Assembly (NCBI GenBank): GCA_001803315.1
Contig: MHBQ01000156.1
Location: 53,092-86,835 of the forward strand
Source: Lentisphaerae bacterium RIFOXYC12_FULL_60_16
GTDB lineage: Bacteria > Verrucomicrobiota > Kiritimatiellia > UBA8416 > YA12-FULL-60-10
Direction of reading: 5' to 3'
Length of the DNA: 33,744 nt
Part shown: positions 7,729 to 16,284 of the stretch, one piece after another
How positions within the stretch are numbered: the stretch's first letter is position 1
Layout: every line of letters begins with the position of its first letter
Program-made: the position numbers and the translations under genes
The notes under the pieces: generated by a model
Seen by the model: the letters and a program-made list of their open reading frames with translations, nothing else
Told to the model about the DNA's origin: nothing
The model's database searches: none

Positions 7729-7768
7729 TTTTCAAGACCGCCGCATTCGGCCACTCTGCCACCCCTCC
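7729..7768 (-). pseudogene. 5' fragment of tRNA-Ser(UGA), element/chromosome junction
   Basis: Read on the minus strand from 7768, the sequence begins GGAGGGGTGGCAGAGTGGCC and continues through a Ser-type D-arm to CTTGAAAA, with anticodon TGA at 7734-7732. This is the 5' half of a tRNA-Ser(UGA). After the anticodon loop the sequence no longer matches: the 3' anticodon strand that should pair with GCGGT is missing, and no variable arm or T-arm (GGTTCGAATCC type) occurs in the next 100 bases. The break inside the anticodon loop is a classical crossover point for tyrosine recombinases. The copy cannot make a functional tRNA, so an intact gene must exist elsewhere, possibly at the other end of the element. 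Confidence 0.8.
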
Positions 7769-7847
7769 ACAATCACATCCCGCACAAACGTGCTACCGGC
7801 TTTTGTGGTTCACAACCCAGGCGTAATCGGTGGTTGTCATACCGCGT

Positions 7848-7875
7848 TTGACGATACGGTAGCCCGTGTTATACG
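7848..7875 (+). promoter_or_regulatory. Candidate promoter with overlapping dyad upstream of gmhA
   Basis: TTGACG (7848-7853) and TATACG (7870-7875) are 16 bases apart, about 100 bases before the gmhA start. The -35 hexamer has an inverted partner, CGTCAA, just after the -10, forming a dyad that spans the promoter and could be an operator. Consensus-based call. Confidence 0.35.
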
Positions 7876-7973
7876 TCAAGAATTGCAAGCATACCGATTG
7901 TGTCCAAAGTTAAAACGGCCGGAAGCTGTGCTTGGGGTGGACAAACGGCAACCGGATTGATAGGTTTCCTCCC

Positions 7974-8555
7974 ATGGCTACTGGTTTATTGCGTCAACAG
8001 GTGATGTCAAAGCATATCCTCGAAAGTGCCCGGACCATTCGAGCGCTCTCGAACCAAACATCAACACTCGACGTATCGGCTCAGGCACTGATTCACGTGC
8101 TGAAATCCGGGGGGAAAGTTCTAACGGCTGGTAATGGCGGGAGTGCGGCAGAGGCCTTGCATATGGCCGAGGAATTAACCGGACGGTTCCGTTCGAACCG
8201 TCGATCCTTGCCCGGGATAGCGCTGGTTGCGGACGCGACAGCCTTAACGTGCATCGGGAACGACTTCGGTTTTGATTTTGTTTTCAGCCGGCAGGTCGAA
8301 GGACTCGGAAAACCGGGGGATTTACTGGTGCTCTTCAGCACCAGTGGGTTGGCAAAGAACCTCCTGGCCGCGTATCAGGCCGCACGCCAGAGAAAGTTGA
8401 AAACACTGGCGGTCTTGGGACGTGATGGCGGTATGTTGAAAGGGCTTGCGGATTACGAGATCCTCGTGCCGGGACGTTGCACGGAACGCATCCAGGAAGC
8501 GCACCAGGTGGTTTTGCATTTATTGCTGGATGCTGTCGAACAGGCGTTTGCATGA
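7974..8555 (+). CDS. gmhA: Phosphoheptose (sedoheptulose-7-phosphate) isomerase
   Basis: Converts sedoheptulose 7-phosphate to D-glycero-manno-heptose 7-phosphate, the first step toward activated heptose for the LPS inner core; cytosolic. The 193-residue SIS-domain protein matches the family length. Visible family motifs are GGKVLTAGNGGSAAEA (phosphate loop), AEELTGRF carrying the catalytic Glu, GNDFGFDFVFSRQ, STSG, and RIQEAHQVVLHLL carrying the conserved Gln and His. The ATG at 7974 aligns with the usual N-terminal helix; ATG 8004 is an alternative, and the longer TTG extension is rejected. It is the first chromosomal gene after the tRNA junction and is followed 31 bases later by a secreted unknown. 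Confidence 0.93.
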   Translation: MATGLLRQQVMSKHILESARTIRALSNQTSTLDVSAQALIHVLKSGGKVLTAGNGGSAAEALHMAEELTGRFRSNRRSLPGIALVADATALTCIGNDFGFDFVFSRQVEGLGKPGDLLVLFSTSGLAKNLLAAYQAARQRKLKTLAVLGRDGGMLKGLADYEILVPGRCTERIQEAHQVVLHLLLDAVEQAFA

Positions 8556-8586
8556 AGGAGCCGCGATTTTCTGCGATGCATCGACC

Positions 8587-9495
8587 ATGAAACGGAATCC
8601 GTCCCGAACCATGCTGGTCGGTTGCGCGTGTCTGGCACTGATCATTCCGGCAGAATCCCTTACCCTGGTCCCGGTTGCAGCGGGTGACATCCTGTTGGAC
8701 TTTTCACTCGATCAACCCGTTTATCTTCAAGGTGAACCGATTATCGGCATCCTTAACATCTACAACGACATGGACGATCCGATTGTGATTTGGCCTGATT
8801 CTGAAGATGCCAGCACACGGTTGGAATGCCGTATTGAATGGCAGGGTGATGAAAGGGTACCTGCCCGCAAACAAGCCCCCCTGGTGGATAGACTGGGAGT
8901 GAATCCGGACCAGACAGAATCGGTCATGCTGATGTTGTCCGAGCATTATAACCTGTATGAAATCGGGCGATATCGTGCCGTCATGGAGCTTCATTGGCAG
9001 GGGAAAATCCACACCTCCAGGATGCAGATCATTGATGTCGTCAGGGGGCTGGAAATTGATTCCATTCAGCGGGGGGTGAGGGGGTATCCGGACAAACCGC
9101 GACAATACAGTCTTCGTTATTTGACTCGCAACCAACGTGAACAACTCTTTCTGGTTGTAGACGATGATCGTTATCATTTTGGTTCTTTTCTGCTTGGACC
9201 TGTCATCCGATTCCAAAAGCCAGGTATGACACTGAATCGGGATGGGCGTCTGGTGGTTTATCATCAATCCAGTCCGGTCCGGTATACCCGTTCCGTTTTC
9301 CAGTCCGATCCGTCCGAGGTTCGTTTTATTGATCAGGTTTATGTTAATGGCGATGGAACCCCGTTCCATCAGCAAGGGGGGGCACCGGTCGGGGGGGGCA
9401 CGAATCAGGTGGTTGTGGACGACAAAGAGGCTTCCCTTCCTAAGCCCGCCCAGCGTTCAGGAGGCTTGTTTGGACGTTGGTTTAACCGTGAATAG
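8587..9495 (+). CDS. Secreted protein of unknown function
   Basis: A 302-residue protein from the ATG at 8587. The N-terminus (MKRNPSRTMLVGCACLALII) has basic residues then a hydrophobic core, a Sec signal peptide. An LVGC resembles a lipobox but sits too early in the hydrophobic stretch to be convincing. The mature part is beta-rich with many Arg, Asp and Tyr residues, and the region around residues 30-160 may form an Ig-like or beta-sandwich fold. The tail is Gly-rich, then basic (GGLFGRWFNRE). I do not recognise a family. It probably acts in the periplasm. It shares a strand with gmhA and may be co-transcribed. Confidence 0.65.
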   Translation: MKRNPSRTMLVGCACLALIIPAESLTLVPVAAGDILLDFSLDQPVYLQGEPIIGILNIYNDMDDPIVIWPDSEDASTRLECRIEWQGDERVPARKQAPLVDRLGVNPDQTESVMLMLSEHYNLYEIGRYRAVMELHWQGKIHTSRMQIIDVVRGLEIDSIQRGVRGYPDKPRQYSLRYLTRNQREQLFLVVDDDRYHFGSFLLGPVIRFQKPGMTLNRDGRLVVYHQSSPVRYTRSVFQSDPSEVRFIDQVYVNGDGTPFHQQGGAPVGGGTNQVVVDDKEASLPKPAQRSGGLFGRWFNRE

Positions 9496-9539
9496 TCCGG
9501 GCGGTGTTCAAAAACGTTGCTAACATCAAAAACTGCCGC

Positions 9540-9569
9540 TTGACCCTCAGGCTTCCTTCATTCTATGCT
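9540..9569 (+). promoter_or_regulatory. Candidate promoter of tRNA-Leu
   Basis: TTGACC (9540-9545) and TATGCT (9564-9569) are 18 bases apart and end 10 bases before the mature tRNA 5' end, a typical distance for a stable-RNA promoter. Confidence 0.45.
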
Positions 9570-9579
9570 ACTGGTTTAA

Positions 9580-9667
9580 GCACCCGTGGTGAAATTGGCA
9601 TACACGCAAGGTTCAGGTCCTTGTGGCCGTTGAGGCCGTGGGGGTTCAACTCCCTCCGGGTGCACCA
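9580..9667 (+). tRNA. tRNA-Leu(CAG)
   Basis: An 88-nt type II tRNA. The acceptor arms GCACCCG and CGGGTGC pair perfectly. The anticodon stem CAAGG/CCTTG encloses TTCAGGT (anticodon CAG), there is a long variable arm, the T-loop is GTTCAAC, and the CCA is encoded. Confidence 0.95.
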
Positions 9668-9790
9668 TTAATGGCAACAAAACGTGTGGGAACATCCGGC
9701 GGTAACCTGTTTGGAACGGCAGATACTCGAATCAAAACAGGGGGCGGTTAACGAATAAGCCGCAGGGGTGTATCTGCTGAAAGAAAAACG

Positions 9791-10669
9791 ATGAAGGTTT
9801 ACCTGAACGGAAAATTGGTTCCTCAATCCAAGGCCTGCGTATCGGTGTTTGATCATGGACTGTTGTACGGCGACGGGGTGTTTGAAGGCATCCGTACCTA
9901 TAACCGACGCGTATTCATGCTGGATGAACATGTTGCACGATTGTATCGATCGGCCCGTGCCATTGCCTTGGATATCCCCATTTCACAAGCCGCCATGTCG
10001 GCCGCTGTGGTCATGACCTGTAATGCAAACCGGACCTGGGATGGATACGTAAGGGTCGTCGTAACGCGTGGCGTTGGAACACTCGGGTTGAATCCATACG
10101 TCTGCAAGAAACCCCAGATCATAATCATTGCCGGCCGCATCCAGCTGTATCCGCATGAGCTTTACGAAAAGGGAATGTCAATTATCACGGCGGGAACCGT
10201 TCGAAACCATCCCGAAGCCGTAAATCCGTGCATCAAAAGCCTCAATTATCTTAACAATATACTGGCCAAGATCGAAGCCATCAATGCGGGCGTGATGGAA
10301 GCGATCATGTTGAATCACAATGGGCACGTGGCGGAAGCCACGGGGGACAACGTGTTTGCCATCCAGGGGGATCGTTTGATGACCCCTCCGCCGTCCGCTG
10401 GTCTACTCGAGGGAATTACGCGGGACGTGGTGATTACCCTTGCCGGGCAGCGTGGCATGACGGTGATGGAGCGCGATATGACCCGTTATGATTTGTATAC
10501 GGCAGACGAGGTGTTTCTCACCGGTACTGCCGCGGAGATTGTTCCAGTGGTCAGGATCGACAGGCGCGTTATCGGAACCGGAAAACCCGGACGGAAAACC
10601 CTGGAGCTTTCAACGGCTTTCAAGGAGTTTGCACGGCAGCAGGGGACCCCGTTACGGGGCTGCACCTGA
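9791..10669 (+). CDS. ilvE: Branched-chain amino acid aminotransferase (class IV)
   Basis: A PLP enzyme that transfers the amino group between glutamate and the 2-oxo acids of Leu, Ile and Val; cytosolic. The 292-residue protein has the class IV layout: DHGLLYGDGVFEGIRTY near the N-terminus, the PLP lysine K149 in KSLNYLNNILAK, EATGDNVF, and GTAAEIVPV near the C-terminus. The Tyr/Arg pattern and length are those of BCAT proteins rather than D-amino acid transaminases or aminodeoxychorismate lyases, but substrate range cannot be fixed from sequence alone. The ATG at 9791 is the first in frame. It precedes mcsA by 22 bases, so the four genes to clpC may share a transcript. Confidence 0.9.
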   Translation: MKVYLNGKLVPQSKACVSVFDHGLLYGDGVFEGIRTYNRRVFMLDEHVARLYRSARAIALDIPISQAAMSAAVVMTCNANRTWDGYVRVVVTRGVGTLGLNPYVCKKPQIIIIAGRIQLYPHELYEKGMSIITAGTVRNHPEAVNPCIKSLNYLNNILAKIEAINAGVMEAIMLNHNGHVAEATGDNVFAIQGDRLMTPPPSAGLLEGITRDVVITLAGQRGMTVMERDMTRYDLYTADEVFLTGTAAEIVPVVRIDRRVIGTGKPGRKTLELSTAFKEFARQQGTPLRGCT

Positions 10670-10691
10670 GGGTGAACGGTGGAGATGCCGG

Positions 10692-11201
10692 ATGAAATGC
10701 GAGATGTGCCACAACCATGACGCGACCGTCCACTTTAAGCAGGTGGTGGATGGCCAGGTCCAGGAAATCTGGATATGCCGTGGTTGCGCCGAGTCCCAGG
10801 GATTAAATCTTGAGTCTCCACAATCCTTAACGGATTTCTTTTTTGGTGCATCCGTAGAATCGCAGCCAGTCCCTCCCGACAAGGATCATGCCTGCCCGGT
10901 TTGTGCAATGAAACTCAGTGATTTCCGTCGCTTGTCACGCCTGGGGTGCCGACATTGTTATCCGACATTCCAGGAGGACGTTGAAACCGCTCTGAACCAG
11001 TTGCAGGATGGCGACCGGCATCTTGGTAAAATCCCGGTCAGTGAACGGATCAGTGTTGAGATCGCGCAACTGGAAGATGCCCTGGCAAGTGCCATACAAG
11101 CACAACAATTTGAAGATGCCGCCCGCATTCGCGACGAATTGCGCGATATCCGGGCCGGGCATTTACCGGGAAACGGTCTTGCCGCTTCCCCCGCGGAGTA
11201 A
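10692..11201 (+). CDS. mcsA: McsA, activator of protein-arginine kinase (Zn fingers plus UVR)
   Basis: A 169-residue partner and activator of the McsB kinase. Two zinc-binding pairs are visible: C3-x2-C6 with C29-x2-C32, and C68-x2-C71 with C86-x2-C89. A C-terminal UVR domain (about 118-153, with IAQLEDALASAIQAQQFEDA) is the type that binds Clp/UvrB partners. The start at 10692 follows GGAG and gives the canonical N-terminus; an in-frame extension into ilvE is rejected. It is six bases upstream of mcsB. In Firmicutes the operon begins with the repressor ctsR, which is absent here. Confidence 0.93.
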   Translation: MKCEMCHNHDATVHFKQVVDGQVQEIWICRGCAESQGLNLESPQSLTDFFFGASVESQPVPPDKDHACPVCAMKLSDFRRLSRLGCRHCYPTFQEDVETALNQLQDGDRHLGKIPVSERISVEIAQLEDALASAIQAQQFEDAARIRDELRDIRAGHLPGNGLAASPAE

Positions 11202-11207
11202 GCAAAC

Positions 11208-12269
11208 ATGGTTGTGGATGATCTGGTTCGAAGTCCCGGCTCCTGGTTGAGCATGCGCCGCGATACCGGCATCGTGATCAGTTCGCGAATCCGGCTGGCA
11301 CGCAATCTTAAGGATGAGCCTTTTCCCGGGTGGGCTGGTGATTCTGACCGCATCCGCATTTGCAGCTCACTGCTGGATTTGTTCCGGCGGATCCCGGATT
11401 TTGAAGATGCCTTGTTTTTCGACATGAGCACGATTGCAGCAGTCGATCGGGAAGTGTTGCAGGAACGGCACCTGATCAGCCATGACCTGGCGGCCCGGCC
11501 GGCCGGAAGTGCCTTGGTTTTATCGCGCAGTGAGCAAATGGCCATCATGATCAACGAGGAAGATCATCTACGCATGCAGGCTTTCTCGCCAGGCATGGGG
11601 TTGATGACCCTCTTGAAACGTCTGGATCAGGTGGATACCCGGTTGGAATCCCACGTTGAATTTGCCTTTGATGTGCGGTTGGGTTACCTGACTTCATGTC
11701 CCAGCAATCTCGGAACCGGTTTACGGGCCAGTGTCATGATGCATCTTTCCGGCTTACGCCTGATGGATGAAATTGAACCGGTCATCAAGGGCCTGGACAA
11801 ACTTGGCATAGCGGTCCGCGGGTTGCTCGGTGAAGGGACCGACGCCTATGGCAATCTTTTCCAGATATCCAACCAGACAACCCTGGGGGATTCTGAGGCG
11901 GGTATCGTTCAGCGGTTGACCCGGGTTGTTGAAGAAATAGCCGTTCATGAGGAAAACGCCAGGGCCCGTCTATGGGAAAGCCGTCGTAACCGTCTTGAAG
12001 ACCATGTGGCACGTTCCTTGGGACTCATGTTGCATGCCCGCTTGATGCCATCCCGCGAGGCGGTTGATCTCTTGTCGGGACTTCGCATCGGGGTTGACTT
12101 TGGGCTGGTCTCAAACCTGACGGTGGCCCAGATCAATGAGATCATGATCCTGATACAACCTGGACACCTTCAGAAAATGACGGGTCGGGTCATTGATTCC
12201 GACGAACGGGATGCCTTGCGTGCCGACGTTTTGCAGAAAAAGCTCAAGCATGTTACCATGGCCGCATAA
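11208..12269 (+). CDS. mcsB: Protein-arginine kinase McsB
   Basis: Phosphorylates arginine residues on proteins, marking them for ClpC-ClpP degradation; a cytosolic guanido-kinase homolog. At 353 residues it is full length. Motifs are VISSRIRLARNL (nucleotide-binding arginines), NEEDHLRMQ (about 115-123, catalytic glutamates), and GYLTSCPSNLGTGLRASV with the conserved Cys near residue 164. The C-terminal RDALRA matches the RDxxRA motif that forms the allosteric phosphoarginine pocket in the Bacillus enzyme, so activity and feedback are probably intact. The start follows GGAG, six bases after mcsA. Confidence 0.95.
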   Translation: MVVDDLVRSPGSWLSMRRDTGIVISSRIRLARNLKDEPFPGWAGDSDRIRICSSLLDLFRRIPDFEDALFFDMSTIAAVDREVLQERHLISHDLAARPAGSALVLSRSEQMAIMINEEDHLRMQAFSPGMGLMTLLKRLDQVDTRLESHVEFAFDVRLGYLTSCPSNLGTGLRASVMMHLSGLRLMDEIEPVIKGLDKLGIAVRGLLGEGTDAYGNLFQISNQTTLGDSEAGIVQRLTRVVEEIAVHEENARARLWESRRNRLEDHVARSLGLMLHARLMPSREAVDLLSGLRIGVDFGLVSNLTVAQINEIMILIQPGHLQKMTGRVIDSDERDALRADVLQKKLKHVTMAA

Positions 12270-12296
12270 CAATTCGGATGTGATGGAAGGATTGCC

Positions 12297-14807
12297 ATGA
12301 ATTCGTTTTCAAATTTTACACCCCGCGCACAACGTGCCATTCAACTGGCGCGCAAGGAGGCGGATCGGTTCAACCATCCGTATGTTGGAACCGAGCATTT
12401 GTTGCTGGGACTGATCGCACTTCAGGAAGGGGTTGCGGTTGAAGTGCTCCAACGCATGGGGGTATCCATCGAAAAAGTCAGGATGGAAGTTGAACGTGCG
12501 GTTGGGCAGGGGCCGGAGACCAAAACGGTTGGAAATGTCCCCTTTACGCCACGTTCAAAGAAGGTGCTTCAGCTGGCGACTGCGGAGGCACAGGCGCTCA
12601 ATCATACCTATGTCGGGACGGAACATATCCTGCTGGGGTTGTTGCGTGAAGGTGAAGGCGTAGCCGCCCAGGTCTTAAACAACCTGAATGTCGATTTAAC
12701 GACCACCCGTAACGAAATCATGCGTGAGTTGGATCCTAATTTTGAACCATCTGACGCCGATCCGGAAGGGGAAGCGATTCCGGCTGCAGCGCCCTCCGCG
12801 TCGACTGCCAAACCCGGAACCCGTGAAAGCAAAACACCCGCCTTGAACGCCTTTGGCCGCGACCTGACGGAACTGGCCCGCCAAGGGGTACTGGATCCGG
12901 TTATCGGGCGACGTGAGGAGTTGGAGCGTGTCATCCAGATTCTTTGCCGCCGCAACAAGAACAATCCGGTTCTTTTGGGGGAGGCCGGGGTGGGGAAAAC
13001 CGCCGTGGTTGAGGGATTGGCTCAGGCCATAATCGCCGGGGATGTTCCTGAAATCATGCGGGGTAAAAGCGTCATTACACTGGACATGGCCTTGATGATC
13101 GCGGGCACCAAGTACCGCGGACAGTTTGAGGAACGAATCAAGGCCGTCATGGATGAAATCCGCCGTTCACGCAATATCGTCCTTTTTATTGACGAATTGC
13201 ACACCATTGTGGGTGCGGGGTCTGCCGAAGGGGCCATGGACGCCTCGAACATCATCAAACCGGCCCTGGCCCGGGGCGAATTGCAATGCGTGGGTGCGAC
13301 CACCCTGAATGAGTACCGGAAGTTTATCGAGCGGGATTCTGCGCTTGAACGCCGCTTTCAGCCGGTCACGGTAAAGGAACCCTCGGAAGCGGAAACCATT
13401 GCCATTCTCCACGGCATCCGGGACCGGTACGAGAAACACCACAATGTGAGCTATACGGATGAATCACTGGAGCAATCGGTCCGGTTGTCTGCCCGTTATG
13501 TGACCGGGCGTTTTCTGCCGGACAAGGCCATCGATGTAATCGATGAGGCCGGGGCGAGGGTTCGTATCCTGAACACCACCCGTTCTCCTGATTTACGCCA
13601 GAAGGAGTCGGAAATCGAGACCGTACGGCAGGAAAAAGAACGAGCCATTCGGGAACAACGGTTTGAGGAAGCCGCCAAGCTTCGCGATCAGGAACGTCGG
13701 GATCGTCAAGCGCTTGAACTGGTGGTTCAACAGTGGAAAGAATCCAGCAAGGACCTCCACCTGACCGTGACCGGCGATGATGTCCGGGCGGTTATTTCGC
13801 ACTCAACCGGTGTTCCCTTAAAGCGCATGGAAGGAAAGGAATTGACGCGGTTGCTTGAAATGGAGCAGGAATTGACCAAACGGGTTATCGGCCAAGATGC
13901 GGCGGTCTCTGCGATTTCACGGGCCTTACGACGGTCCCGCGCTGATCTCAAGGATCCGCGGCGACCAATCGGTTCTTTCATTTTCCTCGGCCCCACCGGT
14001 GTAGGCAAAACCCTGTTGGCCAAGGCATTGGCAGAATTCATGTTCGGCGACTCGGATGCGCTGATACAACTCGACATGTCCGAATACATGGAAAAATTCA
14101 CGGTATCCCGGCTTGTCGGTTCACCTCCGGGTTATGTCGGCCATGATGAAGGCGGTCAATTGACCGAGAAGGTGCGCCGTCGTCCCTACGCCGTCGTGTT
14201 GTTTGATGAAGTTGAGAAAGCGCATCCGGATGTCATGCACATGCTCCTGCAGATACTGGAGGAAGGGCGTTTGACCGATAGTTTTGGGCGCCATGTGGAC
14301 TTCCGCAATACGGTGCTGATTTTAACCTCCAACCTCGGCCATGATTCCGCCAAGCGAAGCTCAGGTCTGGGATTCCGGGAGGATTCAGCAACCGCCGATT
14401 ATACCCAGTTGAAACAGCAGATGATCGATGAATCAAAGCGGGTTTTTAAGCCGGAGTTTTTAAATCGATTTGATGACCTGGTGGTCTTCCGGCAATTGAC
14501 CATCGAGCATGTCCGCCTTATCCTCGACCTTGAACTGGCCAAGGTGTCTGAACGACTGGCATCGCGGGGAAAAACCATCATATTGACACGCCCTGCACGT
14601 GAATTCCTGGTCACTAATGGATTTAACGAGTCCATGGGTGCACGTCCCTTACGCCGCGCGATTGAACGTTATGTCGAAGATCCCTTGGCGGAGGAGATTT
14701 TACGCGGACGATTTGACGATACGCAGGCGATTGAAGTGGTACGGGCGGGTGAAGTGCTGGAATTTCGGGCCAAGCGGGCTCCGGTGTCTGAAACGATGTC
14801 CCCATAA
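12297..14807 (+). CDS. clpC: ClpC-type AAA+ unfoldase of the Clp protease
   Basis: An 836-residue Hsp100 unfoldase that recognises phosphoarginine-tagged and other substrates and feeds them to ClpP. Two N-terminal Clp repeats (about 1-70 and 80-145) carry the paired [11 protein letters not shown] and [11 protein letters not shown] motifs. AAA-1 has Walker A GEAGVGKT (228-235) and FIDELHT. A UVR-bearing middle domain (about 440-470) is diagnostic of ClpC rather than ClpA or ClpB. AAA-2 has Walker A GPTGVGKT (about 565-572) and [12 protein letters not shown]. Start ATG 12297 follows AAGGA. It lies 27 bases after mcsB, completing a pArg tagging and unfolding unit. No CtsR or CIRCE operator was seen. 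Confidence 0.96.
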   Translation: MNSFSNFTPRAQRAIQLARKEADRFNHPYVGTEHLLLGLIALQEGVAVEVLQRMGVSIEKVRMEVERAVGQGPETKTVGNVPFTPRSKKVLQLATAEAQALNHTYVGTEHILLGLLREGEGVAAQVLNNLNVDLTTTRNEIMRELDPNFEPSDADPEGEAIPAAAPSASTAKPGTRESKTPALNAFGRDLTELARQGVLDPVIGRREELERVIQILCRRNKNNPVLLGEAGVGKTAVVEGLAQAIIAGDVPEIMRGKSVITLDMALMIAGTKYRGQFEERIKAVMDEIRRSRNIVLFIDELHTIVGAGSAEGAMDASNIIKPALARGELQCVGATTLNEYRKFIERDSALERRFQPVTVKEPSEAETIAILHGIRDRYEKHHNVSYTDESLEQSVRLSARYVTGRFLPDKAIDVIDEAGARVRILNTTRSPDLRQKESEIETVRQEKERAIREQRFEEAAKLRDQERRDRQALELVVQQWKESSKDLHLTVTGDDVRAVISHSTGVPLKRMEGKELTRLLEMEQELTKRVIGQDAAVSAISRALRRSRADLKDPRRPIGSFIFLGPTGVGKTLLAKALAEFMFGDSDALIQLDMSEYMEKFTVSRLVGSPPGYVGHDEGGQLTEKVRRRPYAVVLFDEVEKAHPDVMHMLLQILEEGRLTDSFGRHVDFRNTVLILTSNLGHDSAKRSSGLGFREDSATADYTQLKQQMIDESKRVFKPEFLNRFDDLVVFRQLTIEHVRLILDLELAKVSERLASRGKTIILTRPAREFLVTNGFNESMGARPLRRAIERYVEDPLAEEILRGRFDDTQAIEVVRAGEVLEFRAKRAPVSETMSP

Positions 14808-14886
14808 ATGAAGTGGGGTAATGTGAATCCTTGCTTGCATAGACTGGAATCGCATGGCAGGATTCATGGCTTTTGATGGAGGGGGC

Positions 14887-15144
14887 ATGGCAGTTAAGAT
14901 TCGAATGACACGAACGGGTGGAAATCGGGAAATCAGTTACCGGGTCGTTGCGATCGATTCACGGTCGCCGCGCGATGGACGTTATCTCGAAAGTCTAGGG
15001 TGGTATGATCCAAAACGGGAAGGTGTAAATTACCAACTCAAGCTGGACCGGATTGCACATTGGAAGGATCGCGGCGCGATTTTGAGCGATACGGTCCGCA
15101 ATCTGGTACGGAAAGCCAAGCAGGCGCAACCAACGCCGGCGTAA
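14887..15144 (+). CDS. rpsP: 30S ribosomal protein S16
   Basis: An 85-residue S16 with the family N-terminus [20 protein letters not shown], then [12 protein letters not shown] and a basic tail. S16 assists 30S assembly. The ATG at 14887 is preceded by a strong GGAGG; an in-frame upstream ATG at 14854 would add 11 residues foreign to the family. It is followed after 31 bases by trmD, with no rimM between them. Confidence 0.95.
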   Translation: MAVKIRMTRTGGNREISYRVVAIDSRSPRDGRYLESLGWYDPKREGVNYQLKLDRIAHWKDRGAILSDTVRNLVRKAKQAQPTPA

Positions 15145-15175
15145 GCACCGTTGCCGGCGGGAGTGGAGTACCTGC

Positions 15176-15880
15176 GTGGCGCATCATTCCATCGATGTCG
15201 TAACCCTGTTTCCCGGGATGTTGACCGGGTATTTCGGCGAAAGCATGCTGAAACGGGCGGTTACACGTGAGTTGGTTCGGTTTCGTGTAATAAATCCCCG
15301 TGACTTCACGGATGATCCGCATCGGACGGTTGATGATCGTCCCTATGGCGGTGGGGCCGGGATGGTGATGAAGCCTGAACCGCTTGTGCGTGCGATCGAA
15401 TCGGTGCTGACTCCGGAGTCACGGGTGGTGCTGATGGCTCCCCAGGGACGGGTATTGACGCAGGCAATTGCCGGGGAACTGGCCAGTTGTCGGCATTTGA
15501 TCTTTGTGTGTGGACATTATGAGGGGATTGATGAACGGGTCAAAGTGGCTCTGGTTCATGATACGGTTTCAATTGGAGATTATGTATTGACCAACGGAGC
15601 TCTGGCGGCGGCCGTAGTAATTGATGCCATGGTACGCCTGATACCGGGGGTGCTGGGGGCTGAATCGTCCGCCGAGGAAGAGTCATTTACAGGGGATGGT
15701 TATTTGGAATATCCTCATTATACACGTCCGGAATATTTTCGCGGGATGCGCGTGCCCGAGGTCTTGTTGTCGGGTAATCATGCGGCGATTGCGCAATGGC
15801 GTCGGGAACAGTCGGAATCGATTACCCGCACCATGCGGCCGGATTTGTTACGAGGTGGGCGGGATGATTCAGGCAGATGA
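15176..15880 (+). CDS. trmD: tRNA (guanine37-N1)-methyltransferase
   Basis: Methylates G37 next to the anticodon using SAM, preventing +1 frameshifts; acts as a dimer. The 234-residue protein carries the SPOUT trefoil-knot motifs [22 protein letters not shown] and [14 protein letters not shown], and [14 protein letters not shown] in the N-terminal part. The GTG start at 15176 follows GGAG with 7-base spacing and gives the family N-terminus ([10 protein letters not shown]). It is co-directional with rpsP and rplS as in most bacteria. Confidence 0.95.
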   Translation: MAHHSIDVVTLFPGMLTGYFGESMLKRAVTRELVRFRVINPRDFTDDPHRTVDDRPYGGGAGMVMKPEPLVRAIESVLTPESRVVLMAPQGRVLTQAIAGELASCRHLIFVCGHYEGIDERVKVALVHDTVSIGDYVLTNGALAAAVVIDAMVRLIPGVLGAESSAEEESFTGDGYLEYPHYTRPEYFRGMRVPEVLLSGNHAAIAQWRREQSESITRTMRPDLLRGGRDDSGR

Positions 15881-15920
15881 CGCAAGGTGTGTTGGATGAT
15901 ACGGATGTGGAGATAACAGC

Positions 15921-16274
15921 ATGAACACCATACAGAAGATTCAACGGGAACAGTCAGCCAATGTAACGCAACATAAATTCCGGATCGGTGATGTTATCCG
16001 GGTGCATGTGCGTATCAAGGAAGGCGACAAGGAACGAATTCAGCAATTCACCGGAACGGTCATCGCACGGCGACGCGGTGAGAGTGGGGGTTCCTTCACC
16101 GTGCGCCGGGTGTCGCATGGGGTGGGGGTTGAACGGATATTTCCCATGGCATCACCGTTTATATCCAAGATTGAAATCGAATCATCATCAACCGTACGCC
16201 GATCGAAATTGTATTATTTACGCCGCCTTACCGGCAAGCGGGCGCGCTTGAAAACAGCCGCCATGGAAGCCTAG
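15921..16274 (+). CDS. rplS: 50S ribosomal protein L19
   Basis: A 117-residue L19, at the 30S-50S interface. Family blocks [47 protein letters not shown] and [14 protein letters not shown] are all present. Start ATG 15921 follows GGAG. It lies 40 bases downstream of trmD. Confidence 0.96.
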   Translation: MNTIQKIQREQSANVTQHKFRIGDVIRVHVRIKEGDKERIQQFTGTVIARRRGESGGSFTVRRVSHGVGVERIFPMASPFISKIEIESSSTVRRSKLYYLRRLTGKRARLKTAAMEA

Positions 16275-16284
16275 GGAGTCGAGG

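Larger units (their letters stand above)
1..7768 (+). mobile_element. Right-hand part of a phage-like or satellite-like integrated element
   Basis: A run of same-strand, tightly packed genes with phage or mobile-element families (D5-type primase-helicase, PLD-like protein, small and large terminase, ERCC4 nuclease, ParB-type HTH) ends precisely at a 40-nt fragment of a tRNA-Ser gene, after which ordinary chromosomal genes begin. tRNA genes are the standard targets of tyrosine recombinases, so 7729-7768 is read as the host junction. The left end, any integrase and any capsid genes lie outside the window. No portal, protease, capsid or tail gene follows the terminase, which is unusual for a complete prophage and fits a phage satellite or a decayed prophage. 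The extent is inference; the gene families are visible in the sequence. Confidence 0.75.
7570..7973. other. Gene-free junction between element and chromosome
   Basis: About 400 bases without a credible gene. It holds three GTTACCG heptamers (7605-7650), a short hairpin around 7641-7660, the tRNA-Ser fragment (7729-7768) and a promoter-like dyad before gmhA (7848-7885). An 82-codon open frame across 7603-7851 overlaps the tRNA fragment and has no protein features. Confidence 0.7.

Noticed and set aside
7603-7851. 82-codon ORF at the junction
   Set aside because: It overlaps the tRNA-Ser fragment and junction repeats; not protein-like.
8587-8680. Lipoprotein signal in the secreted unknown (LVGC)
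   Set aside because: The Cys is inside the hydrophobic core rather than at its end, so an ordinary signal peptide is more likely.
10670-12300. CtsR gene or CIRCE-type heat-shock operator for the mcs-clpC cluster
   Set aside because: No ctsR-like ORF and no CIRCE repeat seen upstream of mcsA, mcsB or clpC.
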